A stretch of DNA of 64,000 bases from Pseudomonas sp. B6002 (GCF_013385985.1 NZ_JACAOY010000016.1:62001-126000), one strand, 5' to 3'; positions 8,634 through 17,627 are shown, counted from the stretch's first letter. Notes: a model not told the origin generated them from the sequence alone. Made by a program: numbers and translations.

Positions 8634-9455
8634 CTAGTCGTGGTACATCACAGACCGCCCGCCATCGATCATCAGGCAGGTGGCATTGATAAAGGGCGCC
8701 TCGTCGGTGGCGAGGAACAGCGCGGTCATCGCCACCTCGATCGGTTGGCCGATGCGCTTGGGCGGGTGCAGGTCGAACGCACGCTGGCGCTCGGCATGGG
8801 GGTCGGGGAAACCGTTCCAGTAGTCGACGTTGAGCTGGGTCTCGATGTAGCCCGGGGCGATGGCGTTGACGCGAATACCCTTGGGTGCGTATTCGATGCC
8901 CAGGGCGCGGGTCAGCCCAAGCAAACCGTGCTTGGCGACGGGGTACGGAAAGCAGCCGGGGATGATGTGGCTGGAATGGGTGGAGGCGATATTGATGATG
9001 TTGCCGATGCCCTGCTCGATCATGTGCGGCAGCACCGTGCGGCAACCGAACCAGGCACCGTCGAGGTCGATGGCGAAGCAGCGGCGCCAGTCTTCGTCGG
9101 TCATTTCCAGGGGGTCGCGGAACACGTTGACCCCGGCGCAGTTGACCAGCACGTCCACGCGGCCGAAGCGCTCGATGGCCACATTGACCAGCGCCTGCCA
9201 TTGCACCTTGGAGGTGATGTCGACGGGCTGCGCGACAATCTCGGCACCGCGTTCGCGCCAGTGGGCGGCGACTTTCTCGACCTTGTCGCCCTGGATATCG
9301 GCGATCACCAGGCGCGCCTGCTGGGCCTGGAAGCAAGCGACGATCGCCTCGCCAATGCCTTGGGCGGCGCCGGTGATGATCACTACTTTGTTCTTCAGCC
9401 GCTCGCCATAAGTCGGCTCGGGCACGGCGGGTAATGACAACGGTTGGGCCTGCAT
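8634..9455 (-). CDS. SDR-family oxidoreductase, probable aldose 1-dehydrogenase
   Basis: A classical short-chain dehydrogenase of 273 residues. The NAD(P) motif TGAAQGIGEA is near residue 31 and NCAG follows the third strand. The active site is the Ser of NIASTHSS with Tyr-x-x-x-Lys in YPVAKHG. It is the first gene of the araFGH operon. It most likely oxidises the imported sugar (L-arabinose or galactose) to its lactone, as in the non-phosphorylating pathway of pseudomonads. The later enzymes (lactonase, dehydratase) are not in this window. The sugar substrate is inferred from context only. Confidence 0.82.
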   Translation of the reverse strand: MQAQPLSLPAVPEPTYGERLKNKVVIITGAAQGIGEAIVACFQAQQARLVIADIQGDKVEKVAAHWRERGAEIVAQPVDITSKVQWQALVNVAIERFGRVDVLVNCAGVNVFRDPLEMTDEDWRRCFAIDLDGAWFGCRTVLPHMIEQGIGNIINIASTHSSHIIPGCFPYPVAKHGLLGLTRALGIEYAPKGIRVNAIAPGYIETQLNVDYWNGFPDPHAERQRAFDLHPPKRIGQPIEVAMTALFLATDEAPFINATCLMIDGGRSVMYHD

Positions 9456-9523
9456 CGCTTCACCTGTTTTATTTTTGGTAGTGAGTGCTGATGCAGCCGA
9501 CTATAAACCCATCTTTTGAAACA

Positions 9524-9558
9524 TCTCAATATATAAATTTGCATCCCATATAGTGAGA
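9524..9558 (-). promoter_or_regulatory. Candidate operator upstream of the SDR-araFGH operon
   Basis: TCTCAATATAT (9524-9534) and ATATAGTGAGA (9548-9558) are inverted arms that match at 10 of 11 positions with a 13-bp gap, in an AT-rich island 69-103 bp before the first gene. The IclR protein encoded at 4151-4954 is the obvious candidate to bind. No binding data exist here. Confidence 0.45.
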
Positions 9559-9572
9559 GAAACTAAAAGAAA

Positions 9573-9690
9573 AGGGCTTGTGTGGGAGCTGGCTTGTCGG
9601 GTCGCCGCACCGCTGCGATACAGGCGCCGCAGTGCGTCATTCACACCGCGGTGATGCAATCGCAGGCAAGCCAGCTCCCACACAAGCCCT
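9573..9690. repeat. REPIN with 24-bp perfect outer arms
   Basis: AGGGCTTGTGTGGGAGCTGG at the left edge is matched exactly by its complement at the right edge, and both run on into CTTG/CAAG to give 24-bp arms. The inner part holds GCGGTG and GCGGCGCC segments. It lies between the promoter region of the arabinose operon and the end of the GNAT gene. Confidence 0.9.
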
Positions 9691-9717
9691 CCTTTCACAC
9701 TTGAAGTTCAGGGGGCT

Positions 9718-10197
9718 TCAGCCCTGGGCAAAATCGCGCAGCGCGTCGCCTTCCATGCGGTAGCGCACCCACTCTTCCTGCGGCTGGGCGCCGATGGATT
9801 TGTAGAAGGCAATCGCCGGTTCGTTCCAGTCCAGCACGCTCCACTCGAAGCGTCCGCAACCGTTGTCACAGGCAATCTTCGCCAAGTGGCGCAGCAGCTT
9901 CTTGCCGGCGCCGCCGCCGCGTTGCTCGGGGTTGATGTAGAGGTCTTCGAGGTACAGGCAGTTGCTGCCCAACCAGGTGGAATAGCTGAAAAAGAACACC
10001 GCAAAACCGATCGGCAAACCGTCCCGCGAACAGATCAGGCCGTGGGCGGTGGCACCCTCGCTGAACAGGCTGCGCTCGATATCCACCACACTGGCGATCA
10101 CTTCATGCCGGGCCTTTTCGTACTCGGCAAGCTCGGTGATGAAAGTCAGGATCTGCGCAGCATCGCTGGGCACGGCAGGGCGAATCTCGATGGTCAT
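9718..10197 (-). CDS. GNAT-family N-acetyltransferase (SSAT/thialysine type)
   Basis: The 159-residue protein resembles the diamine / thialysine acetyltransferases. It has RPAVPSDAAQILTFI at the start, YLEDLYINPEQRGGGAGKKL as the acetyl-CoA P-loop region (about 85-105), and EWSVLDWNEPAIAFYKSIGA near the end. It would acetylate a primary amine in the cytoplasm. The ATG at 10197 is preferred over an upstream GTG at 10227 because the domain begins right after it and AAGG lies upstream. It is monocistronic on this strand. The natural substrate cannot be read from sequence. Confidence 0.87.
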   Translation of the reverse strand: MTIEIRPAVPSDAAQILTFITELAEYEKARHEVIASVVDIERSLFSEGATAHGLICSRDGLPIGFAVFFFSYSTWLGSNCLYLEDLYINPEQRGGGAGKKLLRHLAKIACDNGCGRFEWSVLDWNEPAIAFYKSIGAQPQEEWVRYRMEGDALRDFAQG

Positions 10198-10263
10198 GGG
10201 CGAGCCTTGGGCAATTTCAAAGCTCACATACTAAGGCGCTTTGATGACCGATTGCAGCGCAAT

Positions 10264-10824
10264 TTATGCGCGCAGGGCCAAGGCGCCGACCAGCCCGGCC
10301 GGCAACCCCACCTCGACGGTGCGACAGCCCCGCGCGGCCCGTGGCGACCATTCGCCCAACCCCTGCCCCACACACTTGAGCCGTGCCTCGCGCTCACACC
10401 AGGCGCGGGTAAACAGGCGAGCGCGCTGGGCCTGGTTCGCGGCGCACAAGCGCGCCAGCACGTGCGGGCCCAGGTAGTCGCTCGTCACGCTTTGCCAGTC
10501 CGGGGTGTCCTGCACCGCCATCACGTCGATGCCGACCGGGCCATGCAAGTGCACCGCTGCCACCGAAAAATCGCCGTCGTGGCTGATGGAAAGCCCGGCG
10601 TCTTCATGCCCGGGCACACGGATCTGTGGGGCCTCGCCCGGTGCCGAGTGAAAGCGGATGCGCTCCTGGGGCACATCGAGCGCCTGCAGCAATGCCTCAC
10701 TCAGTGCCTGACGCACCCGCGCCCGGGCGGCTTCGCGGGTCATGCCTGGCACGTGTCGCAGGCCGATCAACAACACACCGTCCTGCCAGCGCGGCCGTGT
10801 TTCCGGCCACATGAATACGTGCAT
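10264..10824 (-). CDS. 4'-phosphopantetheinyl transferase superfamily protein
   Basis: This 186-residue protein has the two halves of the Sfp/AcpS-type fold: SISHDGDFSVAAV, then VGIDVMAV with the metal-binding Asp, then the W-x3-E-A-x2-K element in RAWCEREARLK. It should attach phosphopantetheine to a carrier domain. The start at 10824 lies five bases beyond the synthetase stop, so the two are cotranscribed, and its natural target is very probably the carrier domain of that synthetase (Ser576). An earlier start inside the synthetase gene is rejected. A second, unrelated PPTase lies at 53004-53720. Confidence 0.87.
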   Translation of the reverse strand: MHVFMWPETRPRWQDGVLLIGLRHVPGMTREAARARVRQALSEALLQALDVPQERIRFHSAPGEAPQIRVPGHEDAGLSISHDGDFSVAAVHLHGPVGIDVMAVQDTPDWQSVTSDYLGPHVLARLCAANQAQRARLFTRAWCEREARLKCVGQGLGEWSPRAARGCRTVEVGLPAGLVGALALRA

Positions 10825-10829
10825 CGCTA

Positions 10830-13800
10830 TCAACCTCGCGCCGGTGCCGCCGGGCAGCCCACCCAACTGCTGGAGGCCGGAATGCACTCGCCTTTCATCA
10901 CCAGCGTCAGCGGCCCGAGCCGTGCGCCGCTGCCGACTTCAGCGCTGTACAGCACCGAGCTGCGTGGCCCCATGTAGACGCGCTCACCGATCAGCACCTG
11001 GTCGATTTTCATCACGCGGTCTTCGAACAGGTGCGTCTGCGGGCAGGCACCGGCGTTCAATTCGCTGTGGTCACCGATGGTGACGCAGTCAAATTCGGTG
11101 ATGTCGGTGGTGTCCATGTACACCCCTCGCCCGATACGGCAGCCCAGGCCGCGAAAGGCCAGCGGCAGCCACGGCGTGCCGCGCAGGTAACTCATGAAGT
11201 TGGGCGCCGCCATGCCTTCGTAGAGGCTGGTAATGCCTTCGGAGAGCCACACAAACGGCGTCCACATCGCCGCCGAGCGTTTGCGATAGCGGCCCATCAC
11301 CAGCCACTTCAACGCCGCCACCAGCAGGTAGTTGCCCAGGCTGTAGGCCAAGCCGATCAGCGCCAGGTAGCCCAGCACCGCGCCCCAACGCTCGTCTTCA
11401 GCCACGGGCATCAAGTCGATCATCACCGTATAACCCACCGCAATCACGGTGGCGTGGGGCAGCACGATACGCAGCCCTTCAATCGCGCCACGGGCCAGAC
11501 GGCGCCACAGAGACGGGCGGAACGTGAGGTGGTCGGCATACCCACTGACCTGCTCACGCGCCGGCAGGTTGATCGGCGGCGAGCCCAGCCACGTATCGCC
11601 GCTGGCGATCTGCGCATTGGCCGGGGCGCGGGAATGCACGCCGATCAGTACGTTCTCAGGCAAGGTGGTGCCGTCCGGGATGTAGCTACCGTTGCCGACA
11701 AAACTGCGGTGCGACACCACCGTTGGTTGAATGCGCATCCAGCCGCCATCCACCTGTTCGTCGCCGAGCATGACCGCGTCGGCAATAAAGGTTTCATCGC
11801 CCAGGGTGAGCATGTCGGGAATCACGCCTTGCGCCGTGGAAATTTCCGCATCGCGACCTACCCGCGCGCCCAGCAGGCGATACCACAACGGCGCGTACAC
11901 CGTGGCATACAGGCCCGACAGCACATTGAGGCTGGCCTCCTGAATATGGCTCACCAACCATTTGCTGCAATACACCCGGCTGTGCACCGGGTAGTGGCCG
12001 GCTTTCAGGCGGGGCAACACAGCCCAGCGCAAACCGGCCGAGACCAGCATCATCACCACGATCAGCACGGCGGCCGCAGGCAGTGCCAGGGCAAAGTAGC
12101 GCAGCAGTTGCAGGCTCACATGCTGTTCCTGCAACAGCGGCAGAATGTGTTGCTCATCGAACCAGTCGATCAGGAAAAACGTCGGGAACACCGGGATGAA
12201 AAACAGCGTGGCGACCAGCAGGATGCCAAACACGTAGAACAGGTTTTCCAGCGCCAGTTGCCCGCGACTGACAACGGGCCGAGGTAGCAGGCTGGCGGGG
12301 TCGAACGCGCCGATATCGGTCGCCGGCGAACCGCTCCAGATACGCCCGGCCGGCACGCGGCGGCCGTCGGCCAATGCCGATTGCCCTTGCAGGTGGCCAC
12401 TGCGGCCGACGGCTGTGTTGCCTTCCAGGATCGTGTACGAACCCAGGCAGGCGTTGTCGTCGATCACCACCTGGCCCAGGTGCAATTGGCCGCGCTCGAC
12501 CCGGGCATTTTCCAGGCTGACGCCGTTGCCGATACTCACCTCATTGCCGATCTGCAGCAGGTCTGGCACCCGCACGCCCACCGAGCCGATGTTGGCCTCG
12601 CGCCCGACCTTGGCCCCCAGTGCACGCAGCCACAGGCCATACAGCGACGATCCACTTAGCAGGTAGACCGGCGCCGACTCGACCATGCGCGATGCGGCCC
12701 ACCAGCGAAAATAGGTCAGGCCCCACAACGGATAGACACCCGGTTTCAGGCGCCCGGCGATCAGCCATTTGCCGGCGATGGCCAGCACGAACTGCAACAG
12801 CGTCGCCAACAGGAATACGCCGATGGACGCCGCCGTGGCCGTGGCCACCGAATCACCGGGGCTGCCGGTGAGGTAGTGATAAGTAAAAAACGGCGCCAGC
12901 CACTGGCTCATGCGCAGGCACACCATGGCCGGCATCACCGCCGCCTGGGCCAGCCCGCAACGCCAGCGCGCCAGGGCCGAAGGCGGTGTCCAGGCGGCTT
13001 CCTGTACGACCGGCTGTGGCGCGGTTTGCAGCACCTGTGCAATCGCACCGACGCGGCGTTGCTGGTAGATGTCGCGCACGGTGATGTGGGCGAAACGCTC
13101 GTCGGCACGCAAGGCCGAAGCCAGCCGCGCGGCAAAAAATGAGTGACCGCCGAGGTCGCAAAAGAAGTCGGCGTCGCGCCGGATCGGCTGGCCGGGGAAG
13201 AGTTTTTCCAGGGCGACAAACAGGACAGTTTCGCCGGGGTTTTCCGGGGTGTCCGACTCCAGGTTCGCGCCGCTGATGTCTACGCCCAGCGGCCGCGCCT
13301 TGAGGGCCTTGCGGTCGATTTTGCCGGAGGTCAGCCGGGGCATGCCGTCGAGCAATTCAAAGCGACCCGGCACCATGTACGCCGGCAACCGCGCCTGCAA
13401 TGCCTTGCGCAATTGTGCGGGCAAGCCATCGACTGCCACGCCGCCTTCCGGCACCAGGTAGGCGATCAATTGATCCATGCCGCCGTCATTGCGCAGCAAT
13501 ACCGCGACGGTGCCGACGCCCGGCTGCTGGGCCAGCAAGGCCTCGATTTCGCCCAGTTCGACGCGAAAGCCACGGATCTTCACTTGGTCATCGGCGCGGC
13601 CCAGGCACATCACCTGGCCGTCGGCCTCGATGCGCGCCAGGTCGCCGGTGCGGTACAGGCGCTCATCGTAGTAGCCGGTGGACCACGGGTTGCTGATGAA
13701 TTTTTCGCGGGTCAGGTCTGGCCGTCCCAGGTAGCCGTCGGCCAGGCCCGGGCCGATGATGCACAGCTCGCCGGTCTGCCCACGACCCAGCAAAGTCGGG

Positions 13801-14867
13801 GTGGCGCCCGGGGCCAGGTCGGCGTCGATCACCAGCAAGCCGTAGTTGGGCAGTGGCGTGCCGATGGTCACCGGGCTGCCGGGCACCAAGCGCGCGAGGC
13901 TGGCAGACACCGTGGCCTCGGTAGGCCCGTAGGTGTTGAAGATCTGCCGGCCGGGGCGGCTCCAGCGCTCCACCAGCGACTCGGGGCACATCTCGCCGCC
14001 CAGGTTGATCAGGCGCAGGCTCGGCACGTCTTCACTGAACAATGCCAGCAGCGTAGGCACCGCGTGCAGCACGCTGATGCGTTGCTGGACGAGCATGCGC
14101 GGCAAGGCTTCGGGGTCACCGGTGATGTCCTTGGGGCCGATCCACAAGGTGGCGCCCACCAGATAGGCAATCCAGATTTCTTCGAACGACATGTCGAAAG
14201 CCACCGAGAAACCCTGGTACACGCGGTCGCTGGCCTGGATGCCGAGAATCGCGTTCTCGCTGCGCAGGAAATGGCAGATGCTGCCCTGGGAAATCAGGAT
14301 GCCCTTGGGTTTGCCGGTGGAACCGGAGGTGTAGATGACGTAGGCCGGGTCTTCCGGTTTAGCGTTAGTGCGGCGTAACAACGGCGCATCGGTGGGCGCG
14401 AGCAACGCTTCGGCGGTCCAGGCGACCAGCCCGACACTGCGCAGCGCCGCAGCGTTGCTTTCGCAGCTCAACACGCCAACCGCCTGAGCATCGTCCATGC
14501 AAATCTGCAGGCGCTCCAGCGGCGTGTCCTGGTCCAGCGGCAACCACGCGGCCCCCGTCTTGGCGATGCCTGCCTGCATGACCAGCAGCTCCAGCCCGCG
14601 CGGCATCCACAGGCCGACGATTTGGCCCGGCGCCACACCCGCTTCGATCAACCGTGAGGCCACGACACTGGCCTGGCGGTCCAGCTCGCCATAGCTGAGC
14701 TGGCGTTCGCCATCGATCAGCGCCACCTGATGGGGGTCACGCCGCACCGTGGCCTCGAGCAGGTCGGCCAGCACTTCGTGACGCAACAATTCAGGCTGGA
14801 GGGGACCGTACAACACCTCTGTCGGTCGGGTGACAACGGGGTCTTTCAGCAAGGTCACAGTAGTCAT
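10830..14867 (-). CDS. Pls/PosA-type non-ribosomal peptide synthetase (A-T-membrane C-terminal domain)
   Basis: A single 1345-residue protein. The adenylation domain (about 30-525) shows YTSGSTGKPKG, NTYGPTEATV, YRTGDLAR and SGKIDRKAL. The carrier domain has DLGGHSF with pantetheine-accepting Ser576. The C-terminal half (about 640-1345) has three hexapeptide-repeat lobes separated by about six membrane segments. There is no canonical condensation or thioesterase domain. This is the layout of epsilon-poly-L-lysine synthetase and relatives, where the C-terminal part polymerises or couples one amino acid. The pocket read by eye is D-M-E-H-I-L-T-V-S, and the acidic residue at the third position suggests a cationic substrate. 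The ATG at 14867 begins the conserved region. The product is unknown. Confidence 0.9.
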   Translation of the reverse strand: MTTVTLLKDPVVTRPTEVLYGPLQPELLRHEVLADLLEATVRRDPHQVALIDGERQLSYGELDRQASVVASRLIEAGVAPGQIVGLWMPRGLELLVMQAGIAKTGAAWLPLDQDTPLERLQICMDDAQAVGVLSCESNAAALRSVGLVAWTAEALLAPTDAPLLRRTNAKPEDPAYVIYTSGSTGKPKGILISQGSICHFLRSENAILGIQASDRVYQGFSVAFDMSFEEIWIAYLVGATLWIGPKDITGDPEALPRMLVQQRISVLHAVPTLLALFSEDVPSLRLINLGGEMCPESLVERWSRPGRQIFNTYGPTEATVSASLARLVPGSPVTIGTPLPNYGLLVIDADLAPGATPTLLGRGQTGELCIIGPGLADGYLGRPDLTREKFISNPWSTGYYDERLYRTGDLARIEADGQVMCLGRADDQVKIRGFRVELGEIEALLAQQPGVGTVAVLLRNDGGMDQLIAYLVPEGGVAVDGLPAQLRKALQARLPAYMVPGRFELLDGMPRLTSGKIDRKALKARPLGVDISGANLESDTPENPGETVLFVALEKLFPGQPIRRDADFFCDLGGHSFFAARLASALRADERFAHITVRDIYQQRRVGAIAQVLQTAPQPVVQEAAWTPPSALARWRCGLAQAAVMPAMVCLRMSQWLAPFFTYHYLTGSPGDSVATATAASIGVFLLATLLQFVLAIAGKWLIAGRLKPGVYPLWGLTYFRWWAASRMVESAPVYLLSGSSLYGLWLRALGAKVGREANIGSVGVRVPDLLQIGNEVSIGNGVSLENARVERGQLHLGQVVIDDNACLGSYTILEGNTAVGRSGHLQGQSALADGRRVPAGRIWSGSPATDIGAFDPASLLPRPVVSRGQLALENLFYVFGILLVATLFFIPVFPTFFLIDWFDEQHILPLLQEQHVSLQLLRYFALALPAAAVLIVVMMLVSAGLRWAVLPRLKAGHYPVHSRVYCSKWLVSHIQEASLNVLSGLYATVYAPLWYRLLGARVGRDAEISTAQGVIPDMLTLGDETFIADAVMLGDEQVDGGWMRIQPTVVSHRSFVGNGSYIPDGTTLPENVLIGVHSRAPANAQIASGDTWLGSPPINLPAREQVSGYADHLTFRPSLWRRLARGAIEGLRIVLPHATVIAVGYTVMIDLMPVAEDERWGAVLGYLALIGLAYSLGNYLLVAALKWLVMGRYRKRSAAMWTPFVWLSEGITSLYEGMAAPNFMSYLRGTPWLPLAFRGLGCRIGRGVYMDTTDITEFDCVTIGDHSELNAGACPQTHLFEDRVMKIDQVLIGERVYMGPRSSVLYSAEVGSGARLGPLTLVMKGECIPASSSWVGCPAAPARG

Positions 14868-15218
14868 GGCGGCAGTGTTCGCTGTGTGAGGGTCAATCCG
14901 GCCAAGGCGCCGATTTGTAATGCTGCGTGTCCACTTGGTATCCGCCTCGATACATTCACAGGCGAACGAGGCCCTCAGGTTCAGCCTTGAAAGCGACAGA
15001 TACCTCACGACCCGGATCACGCATCAGGACTATCGCAAAGGCCAGCTGTACGGCGGTTGAACAAACTCACTCGGCTTGACCGCTGGTCTGGAGGCAAGGC
15101 AAACAGCGGCTTTACTCCGCCCCGGGCTAATGCTGAAACCGGTAACCCCACAACAAACCTCGGCTTCACCCGTGCTAAAAGTTGGCGCCATAAATCCAAT
15201 AACCGCCAGGTTTTCCCC
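14868..15218. other. Divergent intergenic region between synthetase and MFS genes
   Basis: These 351 bases must hold the promoters of both the synthetase operon and the MFS gene. I find no strong sigma-70 pair, Fur-type box, terminator or REP in it, and no small gene with a convincing ribosome-binding site. In-frame extensions of both flanking genes cross it but lack family similarity. Confidence 0.5.
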
Positions 15219-16427
15219 ATGCCCGCTGCTGCCACGTTCTCCCGGCGACACTTCGTGTTGTTCTGCCTGGCGAGTTTTTTGTTGTCTTTGTCTTACGGCT
15301 CGACGTTCCTGCTGTCGCTGCTGATCCACACACGCGGCGGCAACGAACATGACGCCGGCAGCGTGATTTCCATGGCGATGCTGAGCACCTTTGTCGCGGT
15401 GCTGGTGTCGGGCCACTTGGCCGACTGGCTGGGCGCCGCCCGCTCGATTGCCGTGCTCGGCCTGTTGCTGGTGGTGGCGTGCCTGGGCTTTGCCCTGGTG
15501 CCGGGGTTTGGCGAAGGGATGATGCTGTTCGGCCTGGCATTGGGGCTGGGCTGGGGGGTGTTCTATACCCTGGGGCCGATCATCGTGGCCGTGCTGGTAG
15601 AACCCCAGCACCGCGCGCGTTACTTTGCGTTGCTGTCGGGCAGCATGATGAGCGGCATCGGCTCCGGCCCGTTGCTGGGGCGCGCGGCGAGCGCGCTGGG
15701 GTTGCCGCTGACGAGTGCGTTCCTGCTCGCTGCATTCGCCAGCCTGGTTGGGGTGGTGATGTTCTGGCGCCTGGGCGCGCATCTCAAGGGACACGCCAAT
15801 GCGCCGGTGGCGCGCATTTCCTGGGTGGCGACACGCGAGGTGCTGTCGTCCAAAGCCGCGTTTGCGATTGTCATGGTCGGCCTGGGCGGTTGTGTATTCG
15901 GCGGTTTGTCGTCGTTCCAGACCAGCTACGCGGCGGCCCGCTCGCTGGACTATTCGTTGTTCTTCCTGGGCTTTCTCAGCGCGGCAATCACCAGTCGCCT
16001 GCTGATTGCCGGCTTCGTGGTCAAGCGGGATGCCTACCGTGCCGCCTGTGTGTTGTCAGGCTTGATGGTGCTGTCGGTGGTGCTGTTCGGTTATGGGGTG
16101 TCGGGCAGTGGCAGCTATTTGCTGGCGGCCGTGATCCTGGGGGTCGGGTATGGCCTGACGTATTCGGTGATCAACGGGTTGGTGGCCAATGAAGCGCCGG
16201 CTGGCACCACGTCCCAGGCGTTGCTGCTGTTCAGCCTGGCGTATTTTGTGGGGGTGTTCGGCTTCCCTCTGCTGGCGGGCAAGATCATCGTCGAGCACGG
16301 CCTGCCGACGCTGCTGGCGTGCGTGCTGGGGGTGGCGCTGTTCAACTGGTTGATCACGGTGGCGCGGCTGATCTGGCGCCGGAGCCTGTCGAAGAGCGAG
16401 GCCTGTCACACAAAATCTTACAGGTGA
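15219..16427 (+). CDS. MFS transporter, possible exporter of the synthetase product
   Basis: A 402-residue major-facilitator protein with about twelve hydrophobic segments. LADWLGAARSIAVLG resembles the loop 2-3 MFS motif, and large loops are absent. The start at 15219 gives a normal cytoplasmic N-terminus (MPAAATFSRRHFVLF). The longer frame from 15057 adds a polar, unrelated stretch. It is divergent from the Pls-type synthetase, the place where biosynthetic loci often carry an exporter, so export of the product is a reasonable guess. Drug efflux or an unrelated role cannot be excluded. Confidence 0.82.
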   Translation: MPAAATFSRRHFVLFCLASFLLSLSYGSTFLLSLLIHTRGGNEHDAGSVISMAMLSTFVAVLVSGHLADWLGAARSIAVLGLLLVVACLGFALVPGFGEGMMLFGLALGLGWGVFYTLGPIIVAVLVEPQHRARYFALLSGSMMSGIGSGPLLGRAASALGLPLTSAFLLAAFASLVGVVMFWRLGAHLKGHANAPVARISWVATREVLSSKAAFAIVMVGLGGCVFGGLSSFQTSYAAARSLDYSLFFLGFLSAAITSRLLIAGFVVKRDAYRAACVLSGLMVLSVVLFGYGVSGSGSYLLAAVILGVGYGLTYSVINGLVANEAPAGTTSQALLLFSLAYFVGVFGFPLLAGKIIVEHGLPTLLACVLGVALFNWLITVARLIWRRSLSKSEACHTKSYR

Positions 16428-16517
16428 CCCAAGACCGTTCGTCGCCACCCAGGCACGAACCGCAAGTGAGGGCGGACCAATAAAGGGTAAGGACATCAAC
16501 CCTATGGAGATACCCTC

Positions 16518-16859
16518 ATGAAGCCTTCCAAGTTTGCCGCCCTCGCCCTCACCGGCCTGCTGTCTGCCGCTTCCCTGAGCGCCTTCGCCGCCACCTCGTC
16601 GACTGGCCCGACCAACCCGGCGACGTCCGAGTCCCAGAAATCCATGGGCACCGGCATGGACACCAACGGCGGTGCCGTCATCGATAACACCACCCCAGGT
16701 GCCCCAGGCGCCGACCCACGCACCCAAGGCCAGGACACCGGCCGTCAAAGCCCGCCCGCAGTGGGTAACGGCAAGATGGGCCCGGCGGTCAATCAGCCGA
16801 AAATCAACAAAGGCGATGACTCGAACATCCCGGGCGCGCCGAAACAACCTGCACCTTGA
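16518..16859 (+). CDS. Small exported protein of unknown function
   Basis: I do not recognise a named family. The 113 residues begin with a signal peptide (KPSKF, hydrophobic core, cleavage after AFA). The mature chain is polar, rich in Gly, Pro, Asn and Thr, has no cysteine and looks disordered. GGAGAT lies eight bases before the ATG, so expression is well supported. It heads three small same-strand genes (16518-17609) whose other members look like cytoplasmic stress proteins. A periplasmic role in envelope or desiccation stress is only a guess. Confidence 0.75.
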   Translation: MKPSKFAALALTGLLSAASLSAFAATSSTGPTNPATSESQKSMGTGMDTNGGAVIDNTTPGAPGADPRTQGQDTGRQSPPAVGNGKMGPAVNQPKINKGDDSNIPGAPKQPAP

Positions 16860-16910
16860 TCCATCGCACGCACCACCGACACCCGATCATTCCCCAGTGA
16901 AGAGGTACGC

Positions 16911-17177
16911 ATGAACGTCGATAGAAACCTTGAGAAAGAAGTCCTCACCCGCCTGCTGCACGCCCACCCCAACGGCCTGGGCAAGGAGGTGCTGGATAAC
17001 TACCGCGGCGAAAAAGAGGTGGCCAGTGTCCTGGCTTTCCTGCAGGACCGCGGGCTTATCAAGGATGGGCATGTGACCACCGACGATGCCGGTGAATATG
17101 CGCTGAACTTGCCGATCAAGCTCACCGCGTCCGGTGTGGATGAGGCGCGCAAGCTGGACGGTGCAGGTTCGCAGTAA
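16911..17177 (+). CDS. Small hypothetical protein with winged-helix-like pattern
   Basis: An 88-residue acidic protein without signal peptide or membrane segment. The run KEVLTRLLHAHPNGLGKEVL, then VASVLAFLQDRGLI, then a beta-like end resembles a small winged-helix fold, but no DNA-binding family is clearly recognised. GAAGAGG lies six bases before the ATG. It sits 51 bp after the exported protein and 51 bp before the next small gene, suggesting one transcript. Confidence 0.72.
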   Translation: MNVDRNLEKEVLTRLLHAHPNGLGKEVLDNYRGEKEVASVLAFLQDRGLIKDGHVTTDDAGEYALNLPIKLTASGVDEARKLDGAGSQ

Positions 17178-17228
17178 TTCATTTTTGTCTGGTCTGGCCC
17201 CGTCACCGGGGCCAGAAGGAGTATCGCA

Positions 17229-17609
17229 ATGCCTCTTGGAAGCAAAGCCAAATACACCGCCGCACAGAAACGCAAGGCTGCGCGTATTGAAAGCAGTTAT
17301 GAGCAAAAAGGCGTCCCCGAGGACGAGGCACAAGCTCGCGCCTGGGCCACCGTGAACAAACAGTCCGGTGGTGGCGAAAAAGCCGGGGGCTCGGGCCAGC
17401 GCAAAGCGCCAGCCAAAAAGGCGGCGGACCGCCACGCCTCAGCCAAGCGCGCTGCTGCCACCCGTGCAGGGCAACCACGCAACAGTCGTGCATCCTTGGG
17501 AACCCAGACGAAGGAAAGCCTGCTCAAGGAAGCACGGGTGAAGGGAGTCGTGGGGCGATCGACGATGCGCAAGGATCAACTGATCGAAGCGTTGCACAAA
17601 GCCGGCTGA
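17229..17609 (+). CDS. Small basic protein with C-terminal Rho-N/SAP-like motif
   Basis: The 126-residue protein is Lys/Ala rich. The N-terminal AKYTAAQKRKAARIESSYE and EDEAQARAWATVNK resemble a conserved bacterial plasmid-stabilisation / stress-protein motif. A low-complexity Lys-Ala linker follows (about 50-80). The end (TKESLLKEARVKGV with STMRKDQLIEAL) looks like a Rho termination-factor N-terminal or SAP-like helix pair, which can bind nucleic acid. AGAAGGAG lies just before the ATG. Together with the two upstream small genes it may be a stationary-phase cassette. The function is unproven. Confidence 0.75.
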   Translation: MPLGSKAKYTAAQKRKAARIESSYEQKGVPEDEAQARAWATVNKQSGGGEKAGGSGQRKAPAKKAADRHASAKRAAATRAGQPRNSRASLGTQTKESLLKEARVKGVVGRSTMRKDQLIEALHKAG

Positions 17610-17627
17610 CCCCAACCCCGACTCCAA

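Noticed and set aside
14868-15218. Iron-regulated promoter (Fur box) for the synthetase locus
   Set aside because: I looked for a GATAATGATAATCATTATC-like site and found none, so siderophore function is not supported.
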